From assembly GCA_964006375.1 (NCBI GenBank), contig OZ023270.1:76106391-76170390 (forward strand): 64,000 nucleotides of DNA. Direction: 5' to 3'. How positions within the stretch are numbered: the first letter of the stretch is position 1; each line of letters opens with the position of its first letter. Source of the DNA: Tillus elongatus. Taxonomy: Eukaryota; Arthropoda; Insecta; Coleoptera; Cleridae. Below the pieces are notes generated by a model that made no database searches, was not told the DNA's origin, and saw only the letters and a program-made list of their open reading frames with translations. Shown here piece after piece: positions 32,946 to 47,793 of the stretch. The translations under genes were made by a program, and so were the position numbers.

Positions 32946-35520
32946 AAGTTTACTCGACATATGTTTTTTTAATGCTGTAAATATGAGGCATGGTTTCTGT
33001 TGATGGTCAGTGTTGCCCAAGCAACATTTAAAGTCAAATTGACGTAAAATCGCCCTACCAATAGGTCGGCGACCAAATTACAAACAGGTCATTTTCAAGT
33101 AAAATTTAAGTGTATATTACCAATGTGGGGAATAAAGTCAAAGTAATATGGAAGTCGATAATAGGTCCAGCAAGGCGTTTCGACCAAGGCGTTTTAGTTA
33201 TATTTAGGGCAGTTTCATTCAACATTGGGCCAATGGACGTAATATATTGGTAAATATGTGCTACGCTTTACTTGAATCTGACATCTAGGCGCCGAGTGCC
33301 GTCACGTTCTTAACAACGAACTACGCATGTGGCATTATTCGCTTCTGTAGGATCCATATATATGTATAAACAAACAGTAGAGTAGTAGATATATTGTCCA
33401 TCTTTGTTATAAAATGACATATTGAATGATCAAAGAACTTACTTTAAATATTTGGAACAATGATAAAGGAGATTCGCACTGTATAAAGAAAAAACCACTG
33501 CGGTTATGTTTTTTCTGTTAACATGATGATGATACTGCGATAAAATTCGAGCGCCCGTGTAAAATATAAGATTAGTGAAAATAAAAAATTATTCAAAATT
33601 CTTGAAATTCTGATTTTGGAGGATTGGTGATGTAAACAACACAAAACTATCCTGTCGTCATGGTATACAAGCATTATTTAATGTTTTTATCGAACTAAAA
33701 TTTGATTACACTTTATTCGACAAAAGATATTTTTCATTTTCCAATACAATCAAGATGGATACCGCAAAATTAAATTAATATGGCTGCTCTTCTAACATTA
33801 TTGACCTGAAAGTTAATTTTGCCCTATTTTTTTACCTATAAGTCACAATCCCTAATGACAGGGAAAACTAACCAAACTTTGAAGGCATTTTGTCCTATTA
33901 TGGGAATTGCAACTATATGGTAAACGAATTTTGTTTGTATTTATTAGAAATGAAACATTTTCGTCTATAAAAATATATATTACTTATATCCGTGCACAGC
34001 CGGGAGACATATAGGAATGATTATACAGCGCTTTTGGTCTTTGATTCCATAATATATAGACATTAATAGAAAATAGAAACAAAATAAAATAAGTAAATAA
34101 ACATAAACATGGCAGCTGACTGTGTTGCCAATGCTTCACTCTATTTGGCATGAAAATAGATGTATTATATTGACGAGGGAAACGTGCTGATTTGATACCA
34201 GCATATAATTGAAATTCAGTTTTACTTTCATATACCTAGTAGTAGTAGCCGATCAAGTTGTCATACTTTTTTAGGATTTACACAAAGAACATTATCGAAA
34301 TAATAATTATTAATATGAAGCGAACTGAATACAAGCATTCTCTTCTACTCTATAATAATATGTAGTATGTCTGTAAACTTTTATTGGTTTCAAAGGGGGC
34401 ATTGTAACACTATTTGTTACTGGTGCACGCACATTCACAACAAGAATAAACTTATATTGATGAAGTTTATCAACTGACACACCTTTAAGATTCACAAATG
34501 TATTTAACGGCTGTACACTTTGAACTTTGAGGACAATTTTTATTTCAAGTCAGATTTTATGGGTATTTTCAACTTGAAGGTAGGCAATTTGACTTGGAAG
34601 ACCATTTCTGCAGTAATTATGACTTTATATATAAATTTTATATTACTGTCAAAGCGATGTCATTCGGATTAGAAAAGTTTATTATTTTTGAAAAAAATAT
34701 GGGCTATTAAGGTTGACCCGTGGTTGAAAAATAAGTATAAAGATGTCAAGAACTTTGGTAAATGGAGGTAACAATAGAGCAATTGAGAGGAGGAAGTTAA
34801 AGTAAGAAATATTTTCCATATAGAATGTCAAAATTTGAAGTATAGTGAACTTGGTCCACAATTGCCAATGATTTTTTGGATGAACCCGTTAAATTTTGTA
34901 AAAACACAGCACAAGTCATTGACTTATTGTGTATTGCATATTGTATAATTTAATTGAATAAACATAATAATAATAATAGCCGATCAGAAAGCAATTTTAG
35001 GTTAGTTCAGTGCCCAAAATATTTCCTGTGCTGTATTGCACTGAAATTGGTAATATATATGTAAGCTGGACTTCATAAGAAGACCTCCAATTTACTATAC
35101 CACACAGACATATTGCATGTTAATATTAGGTTAAAAATTACCTTAAAGTAGGTATTTCAGGTATCTGGACTTGGTAGTCGATTTTCAGTCCAATTTAGGG
35201 CACACTTCGACCTAAAAATTACCAACTCTGGAATTGAAACACAAAAGTATATTCAAGTATATTTTATGAGTAAAATTGAACCCAATTTAGTTACTTGTAA
35301 GTTACTGACTTTGGAGTATTTATAATAGTCAAAAAGAAGCTAGTTCGGAGCCGCATTTCCAAATTTGTAGTCATTATGACAATCAAGGCAACATTTTGGT
35401 TAATTATTACTAAATTACAACTTGGTTAGGTTATTTGGACTCGAGTGCTGGTTAACATGCCTTAATTTGTTGCTTGGGTGTCTACGTTGTCAGTTTTGGT
35501 CTTAAATAATATTGTACTGA
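32946..35520. other. 2.5-kb gap without recognised genes
   Basis: The largest stretch free of the window's repeat families. CCCAAGCAACATTTAAAG at about 33015 and TTAATTTGTTGCTTGGG at about 35463 are roughly inverted and could be ends of a diverged DNA element. Minus-strand ORF 34310-34495 (61 residues) has no recognisable feature. Confidence 0.4.
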
Positions 35521-35524
35521 CTGA

Positions 35525-35880
35525 ATTACTTCTCATAGGTGCTATTCGTGCTGCGTAGCTAACAAGCAGTAGTTGGCGTCTTAACCAGAGTGGGGGTTCA
35601 TTGGCTTCTATTTGCATACTTGTCGTTGGGCTAGTTCTAAAAGCACCGAAACATAGCCTAAAAGCTCATTTTTAGATGTATATTTAAAACTCGAAGATTG
35701 GATGCAGAGTAGTACACAACGGCTCTGTATTCTATTTTTGATCTAATTAAGGTGCGATACATATTTAGCATTAGCGACTGTTCCGCCACTCACTGGTGGT
35801 GAGAAAGAGTTTTTAGTATGTTGCGTCATGATTTGAATTCAGCTTTAATGTGGTTAATGTATATTTTTCCACGTCAGTTT
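35525..35880 (-). pseudogene. LINE post-RT scrap (I/R1-like)
   Basis: Minus strand: LMLNMYRTLIRSKIEYRAVV, YYSASNLRVLN, and in a second frame SPTTSMQIEANEPPLWLRRQ, LLLVSYAARI. This is the connector after the RT of I/R1/LOA-type LINEs. Frame changes are present. Confidence 0.72.
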
Positions 35881-35939
35881 AGTATGAAATATCATATCCA
35901 AAAACGTATACTGTGTTACGCTTTGCAGTGTTGCACACC

Positions 35940-36785
35940 ACGAGGGCTTACAGCCTAAATACTATCGTACCGTGGGTGTTGACAAGGAGGAAGAGGCAGC
36001 TTGTTAATTCTGGACTTGAAGGTTTGGAGGTTCGGAGGAGAAGGAAAAACATGTGCCGGCAAGGAGTTCCACAACTTGGAAGTCCTCGGGACAAAAGAGC
36101 GGGCATAACAATATGTTCTATGTCTGGTGACCTGGACAGTAAAAGGGTGCATTCGCTCTGTTCCCCTGGTAGATCTGTTGGGGGCAGCAATTGGAGGAAC
36201 TATGGAAAAAAGCTCCTCTGAGCAGTGCCCGTGCAGATATCTATAAAAGAGAGAGAGGTCACCGACGGCACGTCGGTGGGCAAGGGATGGCAGCCCTTCG
36301 GTGAGGGTAGGGTCACCGATGAGACGTATAGCGCTCTTTTGAATGAAGTCCAGGATAGTGAGTGTAGAAGCGGCAGCTGCACCCCAGATGTGGGAGCAGT
36401 ATTCGAGGTTTCGCCTTATTTGTGAAGTATATAAGGTATAGAGATTAGCTGGTGAAAAGTATTTGCGAGCCCGAAAGAGGAAACCTAATTGCTTAGCAGC
36501 CGCTTCTGCAATTGATGTGACATGTTGGTGTCAATTAAGATTTCGATCCACAGAAATGCCAACAAGAGAAAAGGACTCATTACTTTGAATAACTTGGTTG
36601 TTCATTGTGATGGGTCTAGGGCTGGTGTATCTCTTGTGAGAAAGAAAGCGAGACTTAGTTTTGGTGGGGTTGAATTGTACAAGATTTCTACTTCCCCAGT
36701 CAAATATTTTTTGGAGATCCACGGAGACAGAAGCCTCCATGAGTCTGCGATCCTCATCTAATTGGGCTAAAGAGACAAGAGTGGA
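35940..36785 (-). pseudogene. LINE RT thumb and C-terminal region
   Basis: After a frameshift: QLDEDRRLMEASVSVDLQKI, FNPTKTKSRFLSHKR, SLVGISVDRNLN then a stop in place of Trp, SIAEAAAKQLGFLFRARKYF, RRNLEYCSHIWGAAAASTLT, IQKRAIRLIGDPTLTEGLPS, ARSFVPRTSKLWNSLPAHVF. Typical of the jockey/CR1 assemblage in insects. The 3' end reads AGCCCTCGTGGTGTG on the minus strand, close to the end of the ORF. Confidence 0.87.
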
Positions 36786-37593
36786 GGGTGCTGTCGTCCG
36801 CGTAACTGTTAACTGGGTTGGATGTGCTAGAGAGGAGGTCATTGATGTGGAGAAGAAACAAAGTAGGGGCTAAAGCTGAACCTTGAGGAACTCCTGCATT
36901 AATTGGATACAGTTTAGAGGAATGGCCATCCACAACAACAGATATGCTACTGTTGGAGAGAAAATTTGCTGTCCAGGTACAAAGTTTTGGTGGTAGGCCA
37001 TAGGCCGGTAGTTTATTAAGCAGCGCTGCGTGCCAGACCTGGTCGAATGCTTTGGATATGTCTGGAGCAACAATCTGGGATTCACCGTGTTGTTCCATAA
37101 ACTTGTTCCAAGAATGGGTGACAAAGGAAAGGAGGTCGGCAGTCGATCTGCGCTGACAAAATCCATACTGCCTGTCGTGGATTAGACTGTGTTTTTCAAT
37201 AAATTTCAGTAATTCGGTGTTTATATACTTTTCCATCACTTTAGAGACGACTGAAAGGAGATAAATAGGCCTGTAGTTGCTAGGAAGCGCTTTGGATCCT
37301 TTCTTGGGGGTGGGTTGTACTCGAGCAGTTTTCCAGTTACTAGGGAATATGTCTTTATTGTAAGATATCTGAAACAGACGAGTCAGGACAGGAGCAAGTT
37401 CTGGTGCGCATTTTTTGAGAACAATTGCTGGGATCTCGTCAAGGCCAGAGGCTTTCCTGGTATTAAGAGAAGAGAGCATCTTTCGTACCTTTTTAGTTTT
37501 GAAAATGATATCCGTCATTTTATGCGCGACATTGGGGTCTGTTGGTGGTTGAACATTTGGAGGTGGCTTGAGAGTAGAATTGCCGGCGAACAA
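36754..37593 (-). pseudogene. LINE reverse transcriptase domain
   Basis: 279 residues. Motifs: VRKMLSSLNTRKASGLDEIP, NWKTARVQPTPKKGSKALPS, NYRPIYLLSVVSKVMEKYIN, HDRQYGFCQRRSTADLLSFV, VAPDISKAFDQVWH (motif A), NAGVPQGSALAPTLFLLHIN (motif B) and NSYADDSTL (motif C). All catalytic Asp residues are present. The frame is lost just after motif C. Confidence 0.9.
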
Positions 37594-38037
37594 CGAAGCA
37601 AAAAGTTCAGCTTTGCCCAGGGCCGTAGAAACAATTTCATCCCCTGAGACAAGAGGTGGGAACGTGCTTTTGCAGAAATTATTCCCAATAGATTTACCAA
37701 GAGTTCAGAAGGGTTTTCCGCCGTTGGAGCTTAAGAGGACTTTGTTTTTGATGTGGTTATTAAATGAGTTTTTTGCCTCAAAAAGAATGCGGACATAGCG
37801 GTTTCTTGCGTCGCTAAATGCTTAACGATTTTCTTGACTGGGATTGTGTAGAAGCGTTTTGTGAGATTTTACCTTTTCAAGTCTGGCCTTGTCACGGGAT
37901 TTAGAGAACCAGGGCTTTTGAGTGGCTGAAGAGGTTTTCTGTGTACGTGGAATAAATAATTCCATGCCAGCTTGGATAATTTCGGTGACGTTTTGTGAGA
38001 TATCAGAGGGGTCAGGATGAGAGAAGCAGACAGACAC

Positions 38038-38871
38038 CTATGGAAATGAGGAAAAGTAATCCCTCATTTCGTCCCAGTTTGCGGAGTTGTAGTGCCAAAC
38101 GATACGTGGGTGTGATAACTGTGTGGCCTCGGGTTGTATTGTGCAGGAAGCAGTGACCAAGCCGTGGTCTGAGCGACAAAGGGGAGCGGTGACTGATATC
38201 TTATAACATTCAGGTTTTGTAGTAAGAAAAATATCCAAGGGATTTGAGCTGTGTGTTGGGATACGAGGAAAGTAAGTAGGTTGCTGAACCATATTGGCTA
38301 AAGAATTGCTGACTGCAAAGGCCTCCGCTGCTCTCCCTTGTGGATCGGTTTTTGAAGATCCTAGCCATTCCTTATTATGGACATTGAAGTCACCAAGAAT
38401 AGTGACCTCGGAGGAAGGATATTCAGAAATCAGATCGGTTGTTTCAGAAAGATGGTCAAAGACCTGGACAAAGTTGTTGTCAGAAGGTGACCGGTAAATG
38501 CAACAGATGAATTTAGTTGCAGCCCCGAGAGAGAGTTTTATCCATAGTATGTCTTTTCTTCCAGTTTCTAAATTGGGGAGTCTGATGCAAGGTAGATTGC
38601 TAAAGGAAGTAAGGAGCTCATACCCCGGGAAATTAAGGTGATTAGTGGCTGTTTTGACACTGATTTGGGTGTCGATGAGGAAGAGGAGTTGGGGCCTGTT
38701 AGCCTGGAGGAAATGGTGGACGGAGTTCAGGTTAGAGTTTAGGCCACATATATTCGAAAAGGATATGTTAAATCTTGATGTTGGCGCCCCCTGTTTACCC
38801 CTCTCCCGGATATCCGAATGGAGGGGTATTTTACTTCCGGAATATTTTGTACAAGGAGGATCCATCATCAT
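38038..38871 (-). pseudogene. LINE endonuclease domain (broken ORF2)
   Basis: 277 residues. Motifs: FNISFSNICGLNSNLNSVHH, FLIDTQISVKTATNHLNFPG (an Asp-Thr in place of the usual Glu-Thr), KFICCIYRSPSDNNFVQVFD, SEVTILGDFNVHNKEWLGSS (Gly-Asp-Phe-Asn), NPLDIFLTTKPECY and LCRSDHGLVTASC with Ser-Asp-His. This is the APE-type nuclease that nicks target DNA in LINE retrotransposition. The frame resumes past a stop as VCFSHPDPSDISQNV down to about 37822. Confidence 0.88.
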
Positions 38872-38960
38872 TTTTGCTTATAAGGGAAACTGACTCATAC
38901 ACCAGAACCGGAAACGTCCGTTGGGACTTCACCGGCCTCTTGATGTATGGGGTGGTACCT

Positions 38961-40105
38961 CTTCGGACGTGAAAAAATTCCTTTACTATTACGTAAAGGA
39001 AAATTCCACTACCACCTGCTATAGATTGGATTGGATCAATGTCTACCCCTTTAAAAATAAGATTAATAAAGGGACTATCAATTGTCCAATAGTTATGCTT
39101 TTCGACATAGTAGGAGGATACAAAACATTATCATTTTGCATCCATGCCTCTTGTCAGAAGCATCACATGTCAAAAACTGCGTCTGTATTTAGTACTAAGT
39201 TTTACTTATCCAATCAACAACAACTTTATTATTACTTAATTAATGGAGAGGCAACTGCTGATGCCTGACACAATATAAGAATCATCTTTTCTGGATATTA
39301 AATTATTGTGAGAGCATAGCAACTCTAACTAATTTGCAACATATTGCAGATAGTTGCAAAGTTTCCAGCGGCGGCAGATATCTAGTATCTCAGAGCTACC
39401 ACCACCCAGCAGTAGCACTAACTGGAGCACGCCGCCTCCCCGTCTCACGCCACCATATCCTCATAAATCAATTAATGTAGGTACTAATTTAAAACAGTAA
39501 TTACCTCTCAGAACAAATTAATTCAATCGATCGTTTTGCGTTTCTCATCTACTATTTAGAGTGCTGCCTTATAAAGTTCCTCACACTATAGATGAGAGAG
39601 AATGTAGTGCAGAGTAGCAGTCCTGGAGGAGAGCGATCTATCAGCCGCCAAATGTTGTGTTTCACAAGACGTGTACGTTTAATAGATGCGTGACGGGCGC
39701 AGAGGTATCGAGTTTAAAAGCGTCCTACAAACGATATTCATTAGAAAAGACGATCGAACAACGTCACAAAAAAGTCTGTATGCAGTAAGAGCGTCATGGT
39801 AGCGAATTTTCAGATAAATAATCTACACGTTTTTACAAACCTCCCCGTGCACTAATCTGTAAACTCACTATTTAAAATACTTTAGGATATTATGTAGTTT
39901 GAGTGATTCAAAATGTTGCATACATTATATGAAGAGTAGAAACTAAAAGTAAAGAAACGAAGTAATTATTATACTTAATCTGTACTAGTTTGAGGTATAT
40001 TTCATGAAATATTTTTGCTTTAATGTGGTAGTACAGTACATTCATCGACGAAGAACCTAAATATGTGCACAAAGCTTATTTACCACTTTATTATTCAGAT
40101 TTAAG
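38961..40105. other. No gene recognised; one ATHE end scrap
   Basis: 39776-39830 resembles the GGACGCAGC end of an ATHE (ATGCAGTAAGAGCGTCATGG, GCGAATTTTCAG). The 115-residue frame at 38921-39268 shows no domain. Confidence 0.4.
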
Positions 40106-40111
40106 TATCTA

Positions 40112-41123
40112 ATAAATTTTCAGAGTGCAAGGCAGTTGAAGATATTATATTGCTCACTCGTGCAATCGCAACTTTATTACGGTATTCTTGTGTGGGGCGG
40201 TGCTGCTAGCTGTTACTTGCACTCGTTGGAAGTGATTCAAAAATGGTTTTTAAAGATTATTTACAATAAACATCGTGCTTATCCATCAAACCAGCTGTTC
40301 GTGGAATCTGGTGTACTGGAGATGAGACAGATTTACTTTTATGCACTATGTGTCGAACTATATAGGCGAAAGAATACAATCCAATTTAGGCAGCACGATT
40401 ACGGCACACGGTATCGCCGGACTGAGAAAACATAAAGCAGTGGGTGAAAGATCTTGCATACAAATGATCTCTGTGGTACACGATAAACTACCTAATGACG
40501 TCAAATCAGCCCCAAGCATGTATTCTTATATAAAAAAGTTAAAATATGGATATTTAGTAAACCAAGAAAGGAAATAAATGACGCTGTGATCGTCAAGAAC
40601 TAACAGGGGAATTGTGAAGAACAGGGGGCAACTTATTCTTACTCAAGATATTGGGATAATAGTGGAGTGTGATTATTTGGAGGTGTACCTGGGTGAGAAA
40701 GGTGGGATATAATTGTGTGGGTTTCCCGTTCGTGGAGGTGGCTTGTGTGCTGTGCTGTGTGTTTGTGTGTCTGTATGTTTGCGTGTGCGAATGTATGTGT
40801 AGCCTAAAACACGCTTATCTACAAAAGGTTTATGATAGCGCTAAATTGCACTGACTCCTTATGGAGTGAATTATTTACTATCGACATTCAACACACTAAG
40901 GAAACAGAGTAAAAAGGGTATGCTGTCTGTGTTTTATCTCTCCTCAACTGGGACTATTTCTATTGTGGAGACGTATATTTGTCAAAAAACAAAGAGGAAA
41001 ATCTCACGCAAAAGTGCCCTGGCACTTCTGTGAGTTATTTAGTGTTTGTTTTGTGTGTACGTAGTTAATATTACTTTATCTCATTTATATAAAATGTACA
41101 TGTATTGGAAAGAAAATAAACAC

Positions 41124-41160
<37 letters not shown>

Positions 41161-41161
41161 G
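40112..41161 (+). mobile_element. 5'-truncated LINE 3' end with (TTA)n tail
   Basis: 40112-40430 encodes RQLKILYCSLVQSQLYYGIL, VWGGAASCYLHSLEVIQKWF, EMRQIYFYALCVELYRRKN. After a frameshift at about 40433 it reads KAVGERSCIQMISVVHDKLP, SMYSYIKKLKYGYLVNQERK and stops at 40577. This is the C-terminal part of a jockey/CR1-type ORF2. The 3' UTR of about 540 bp ends in AATAAACAC followed by (TTA)n, a LINE-type tail. Confidence 0.83.
41125..41160. repeat. (TTA)n tract
   Basis: Trinucleotide tail that terminates the LINE 3' UTR. Confidence 0.9.
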
Positions 41162-42941
<1,780 letters not shown>

Positions 42942-44313
42942 TTATTTTATTTTATTAATTTACATTACACATTAAATCTATTCAGAATTGGAAGCTAAAA
43001 ATGAAAGAATATATAGCATATTTTCTTTGAAATAACTAAGTTGAGATCCACTTCCGGTATAACCGAAAGTGCCACTATTTTGAAAATATTTCAGCCAAAT
43101 TTCCCACATTGACGTTAGTATACGACAAAACTTAATTTAGAAAATTTGGTCATATATAACTTTTAATCATCTTCTCAATAGTCCAATTTTTCTACACAAA
43201 CTCTAACAAACCTATTGGTTGTACATATTTTAATCAGATAACCTTAAAATTAAATAAATGACAATTACTTTTTTTAAATTAAAAAAAAAATTGCACGCCC
43301 TCTTTGACTTTTTTGCGCCAAGAGAAAACCTTTGTCTGTTATGTTTTTACCTTGATTGACCACTGTTTTTGTCATAATTGATTAATGCTGGCTTTCAGTT
43401 TTAATCCTTAAATGCACGTTTTTTTATTTTGTCATGAAAAAATTATTTAATATCTAAAATGATTCAGAGCATTAGGGAAAAATATTCAAAAAAATTATTT
43501 TTGAAAAATTTAAACATTTATTGACAAAAAACTGCAAAATTGTAACATTGTTCAAAAAGAATAAATTAACCTTTAATTATGAAATAATTTGAAACAATTA
43601 TTTTATTTAACATTCACTAATATTTTGTTTTACCATGACAAATATTTTGGATTCAAGCCCTCCGTTGGCGTCCACTGGCGTCCAAGGTTTTTTATAATAA
43701 ATGCTTATAACTTTTTTTTCTTTTACGTTAGGTATTTACATTTAAGTGCCTAGTGTGTTTTATAATAACAAGCAGTGTACCAAATTCGGTTGTAATAGCT
43801 TTGCTATTTTCGCAGATATATTTTTCTAAAAAAAAAAACAATTTTTCCTAAAAAAAATTGGTCACATTTTCTGGGATAACGAAGTTATCCAAGCCACTTA
43901 CAGAATATAATTGTTCTGATGAAAAATGTCCCTGGCGTGTCAACAGGGACGCCACTGATGAAAATTTAAAAATCCTTCATCCTGAAAAACAAATGTATTT
44001 TATGCGTAATTTGCATCTACCAAAACCGGAAAAAAATATGCAGAGCGGTTTTAAAGATACTGAGTGAAAGATATTTCATTCTCAAATTTCAACACCCAGT
44101 ATCTCAGAAATAAAGCGATTGCGGACCTACTTCATATAAAGAATTTTTCTTAGAATCATCCAAAGATTATTGCCCTTGAATCAGCATATAATTATGAAAC
44201 ATCCTGTATACATAAAATTGTATGCTAGATGACCTAGTTCACGCTCATTTGAAAAAAAATTAACTCTCGATCTCCTCATAAGCGAAGTTTTTCTACTAAG
44301 ATTTGCTAAAAGT
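42942..44313. other. No gene recognised; ATHE hairpin end at right
   Basis: 43025-43080 (CACTTCCGG...AAGTGCCACTATTTTGA) resembles part of the fold-back arm at 21970. 43858-44067 is a 69-residue frame without a recognised domain. 44222-44305 is a degenerate ATHE flank and hairpin (CTAGTTCACGCTCATTTGAA, TTTTTCTACTAAGATTTGCT). Confidence 0.45.
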
Positions 44314-44363
44314 CAGTAGCGGCTCGTGCCTTAATGCATTGGGGGTGCGCAAGAAAAAAGTTC

Positions 44364-44825
44364 GGGACGCAGCAAGTGCGTTATGGTAGTAAATTTCTAT
44401 TAAATGCTTCAAATTTGAATAACTCAATCTCATGAACTAAGAAAGTTGAATTTTGGTGTATAGTAGGGTCTTACCCAAGGCAACATATACACGAAATTTC
44501 ATCAAAATAACTTTGTAATTTTCGGAGAAAAAAACTTTTTTCAAAAGAAAACTGAAAATTCAATTTTTTTCTAAAAATGTAGAAAGTTGAATTTTAGCAT
44601 GTAGTAAGGTCTTTCGCAAGGCAACATTTCCACCAAATTTCATTAAAATGCCTCTGTAAAGAAAATATTTTTTTTGAAACAAAACTCAAAATTTTCCCTG
44701 AAAACGTTATCCGAGTTTCCTGATTAACGAACTCATCCAAGCCATTAATAAAAGAAAAGCACTTGCCGAGTTTCATCGAAATCAGTTGCTTATTTTTTGA
44801 GTTATTGGATACATACATACATATG

Positions 44826-44918
<93 letters not shown>

Positions 44919-45048
44919 ATATAAAAATTGAAACTGACCCCGGATATGGGTTCTAGAGGTCCTAGTTCGCGCTCATTTGAAAAAATGTTTGCAAAGTCTC
45001 TCCATCGATACCTCTTTATTAGTGAATTTTTTAAAATAAAAATTCACC
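44364..45048 (+). mobile_element. ATHE, short form, inside the hAT element
   Basis: GGGACGCAGCAAGTGCGTTA at 44364, body with GAGTTATTGGATACATAC, (AT)n 44824-44915, flank CCGGATATGGGTTCTAGAGG, and hairpin TTAGTGAATTTTTTAAAATA ending ATTCACC. Confidence 0.82.
44824..44915. repeat. (AT)n core of ATHE
   Basis: AT tract in the standard ATHE position. Confidence 0.95.
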
Positions 45049-45942
45049 AAAAATGAAGGGCTCGCCTATTTCTTCCCCGAAAATGTATTATGAAGAAACC
45101 TACTTACTAAACTTATTCATTATTAACTACTTACCAAGTTTTCCTCTAGTTAGTTATACGTTATAGTAGTTAAAAAGTTAACCTTTAAATTTAAAATATC
45201 CACTGAATTAATCACAGTTTCACAATTATTTTGTCCACTTATTAAGCAACCCGAAGTAGTAACCATAATAATAATAATAATTGTCTTGTTAGAACATGTA
45301 AAGAACAACGAAATGATCTGATTAAAAATCAATCCGACACGAAGACGAAAATTACTAGTTAGTAGGTACACACACCCTGCCAAGAGTCCACTACAAACTG
45401 GAAGTGTGTAATTTTATAGCGCACAACAGATTGCTTATTCGGTCGTTTTCGACGAAGATCATCAATGTTCGGCGATCATTTCACATTGCCTTAGAGCGCC
45501 GAAAAATACACACCGCCGCCCTCTATATATGTATATGGATGTATATAACGTCTGCAACGATTAACACTATACTTATTTTGATTCTGTATTCTGTATTAAT
45601 GGCTGCCGACTCTTTGCGATCCTCGATATACTAATTTTGTTTGTTGAATGCAGGAGGTAAAAAAGTAAATAAAAATTTATTAAAATATAGCATAGCAAAA
45701 ATATTTTTTTTTCCACGACAGGCAGCAGTGCGCGCGCAGGGGCGCACTTATTGAGGAGCCGCCCCTGCTAAAAGTTTAACTATTTAATATATGTAAGTAC
45801 ATCTTAACTCCGTAAATGAATTTTGACGATATCAGTAGACTCATAGTTAAATGTAATACATAATCTAAAACGGACTACACATTAATAGAAAATGCAAATA
45901 ATGTGAATTCTTATACTCTGAACAAAATGTATCTCTTTTACT

Positions 45943-46290
45943 TACATGCAGAGTATAAAATCCAGCACAACGTTTCCACTTTGAGTTTTAAAACCGTACT
46001 GAAGTTTAGACTGAACGATCCTCCCTAAATTGAAAAAGCGACCAAGGAGTTCACATGTATCAAAACTAGAAAATCAGGTTGTGTACTGGACATTGGTTAT
46101 TGTTTACTCAAAGCTAAAGGGTATATTGTAATATACGTTGCTTGAGAACCTCGCGTCCTACGTCGGACAGGTAAGGTGACACGAAGGTCAGTCCTGTGAA
46201 GGGATAAACTGGCCCTTCTTTAGCTCACTGCTCTCTCACATACGAATATGCGAGGAACAGGTTTTAAAATGACCACTGTTTTTTATGCCC
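45943..46290 (+). repeat. Dispersed direct repeat, copy 1
   Basis: Matches 51208-51540 in the same orientation: ACTTACATGCAGAGT, GTTTAGACTGAACGATCCTC, CACATGTATCAAAACTAGAA, TTGTGTACTGGACATT, ATATGCGAGGAACAGG. Both copies contain a splice-donor-like CAGGTAAG. No ORF is conserved between them. They are either parts of a segmental duplication or of an unknown repeat. Confidence 0.75.
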
Positions 46291-46389
46291 TACCTGTATT
46301 AAATAAGAATGGTGTGAGAATCTTCTTTTAGGACCTTTTTTCCTGCGTCTAAATTCATTAGTTATAACGATAGATGTAGAAATTAAAAG

Positions 46390-46425
46390 TCTGGACTCGG
46401 CAAGTGCGTTATGGTAGCTGGATTA
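46390..46425 (+). repeat. ATHE end scrap
   Basis: GGACTCGGCAAGTGCGTTAT, a lone copy of the GGACG end 76 bp before the next ATHE. Confidence 0.65.
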
Positions 46426-46465
46426 TTTTTCAAGATAAAGTTGCAAAAACTTAAAAAAAAACTCT

Positions 46466-47182
<717 letters not shown>

Positions 47183-47392
47183 AAAATACTCATATAGGTT
47201 TAACCAAAATCCGTTTTATACATCACCTGCCGCTTGGAAACCTACATACTTCCATTCGACTAGCAGCCACAACATTGTATTTTAGCCATACATCGATTAT
47301 TTTAATAATAAAACCAAACAAAATGCATCCCTTTAAATTGATACAAGCTCAGAAGCCCATGGAGGTTCATTTAGTGAACAAGTAACGAACAT

Positions 47393-47793
47393 CTTTTATT
47401 AATGGCTTGGATAAGTTCGTTAGCCAGAAAAATCGGACGAGGTTTTCCAGGAAAATTTTGAGTTTTTTTCCAAAAAAAAAATTTCCCCGAGAATAACATA
47501 GCTGCTTTAATGAAATTTACTATATATGTTGCCTTGGGAGAGACCTTACTACGCACTAAAATTCGACTTTCTAAGTTTATAGAAAATTGAGTTATTCAAG
47601 TTTTAAATTTTCTTTCGAAAATTTTTTTTTTCTCCGGAAATTACATTTTAATGAAATTTGGTGGATATTTTTCCTTAAGAAAGACCTTACTACGTACCAA
47701 AATTAAACTTTCTAAGTGTATAGAACATTTAGTTATTCAGCATTTGAGCATTTAATAAAAATTCACTACCATAACGCACTTGCTGCGTCCCGA
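47393..47793 (-). mobile_element. ATHE, short form, hairpin half missing
   Basis: Begins at TATTAATGGCTTGGATAAGT and runs to CATAACGCACTTGCTGCGTC in minus orientation. It points head-on at the copy ending 47182. Confidence 0.75.

Larger units (their letters stand above)
35925..38960 (-). mobile_element. Jockey/CR1-like LINE, nearly full ORF2
   Basis: On the minus strand an endonuclease, linker, RT and C-terminal domain are all present in order. A shorter copy of its 3' end lies at 56922-57385. The upstream edge continues as open frame to about 38960 (RSEEVPPHTSRG-like). Damage: in-frame stops at about 38038, 37820 and 37749, a frameshift near 36785 and a Trp-to-stop at about 36530. Confidence 0.88.
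44314..45767. mobile_element. Non-autonomous hAT-type element
   Basis: Left end CAGTAGCGGCTCGTGCC and right end (inverted) CAGGGGCGGCTCCTC share CAGnnGCGGCTC. They are flanked by a perfect 8-bp duplication CTAAAAGT (44306-44313 and 45768-45775). CAG termini with an 8-bp target duplication are the hAT signature. GTGCGC occurs just inside both ends. A complete ATHE occupies 44364-45048. No transposase was seen in the remaining roughly 700 bp. Confidence 0.82.

Noticed and set aside
35913..36425. Plus-strand ORFs of 66-102 residues
   Set aside because: They are antisense shadows of the LINE ORF2 C-terminal region on the minus strand.
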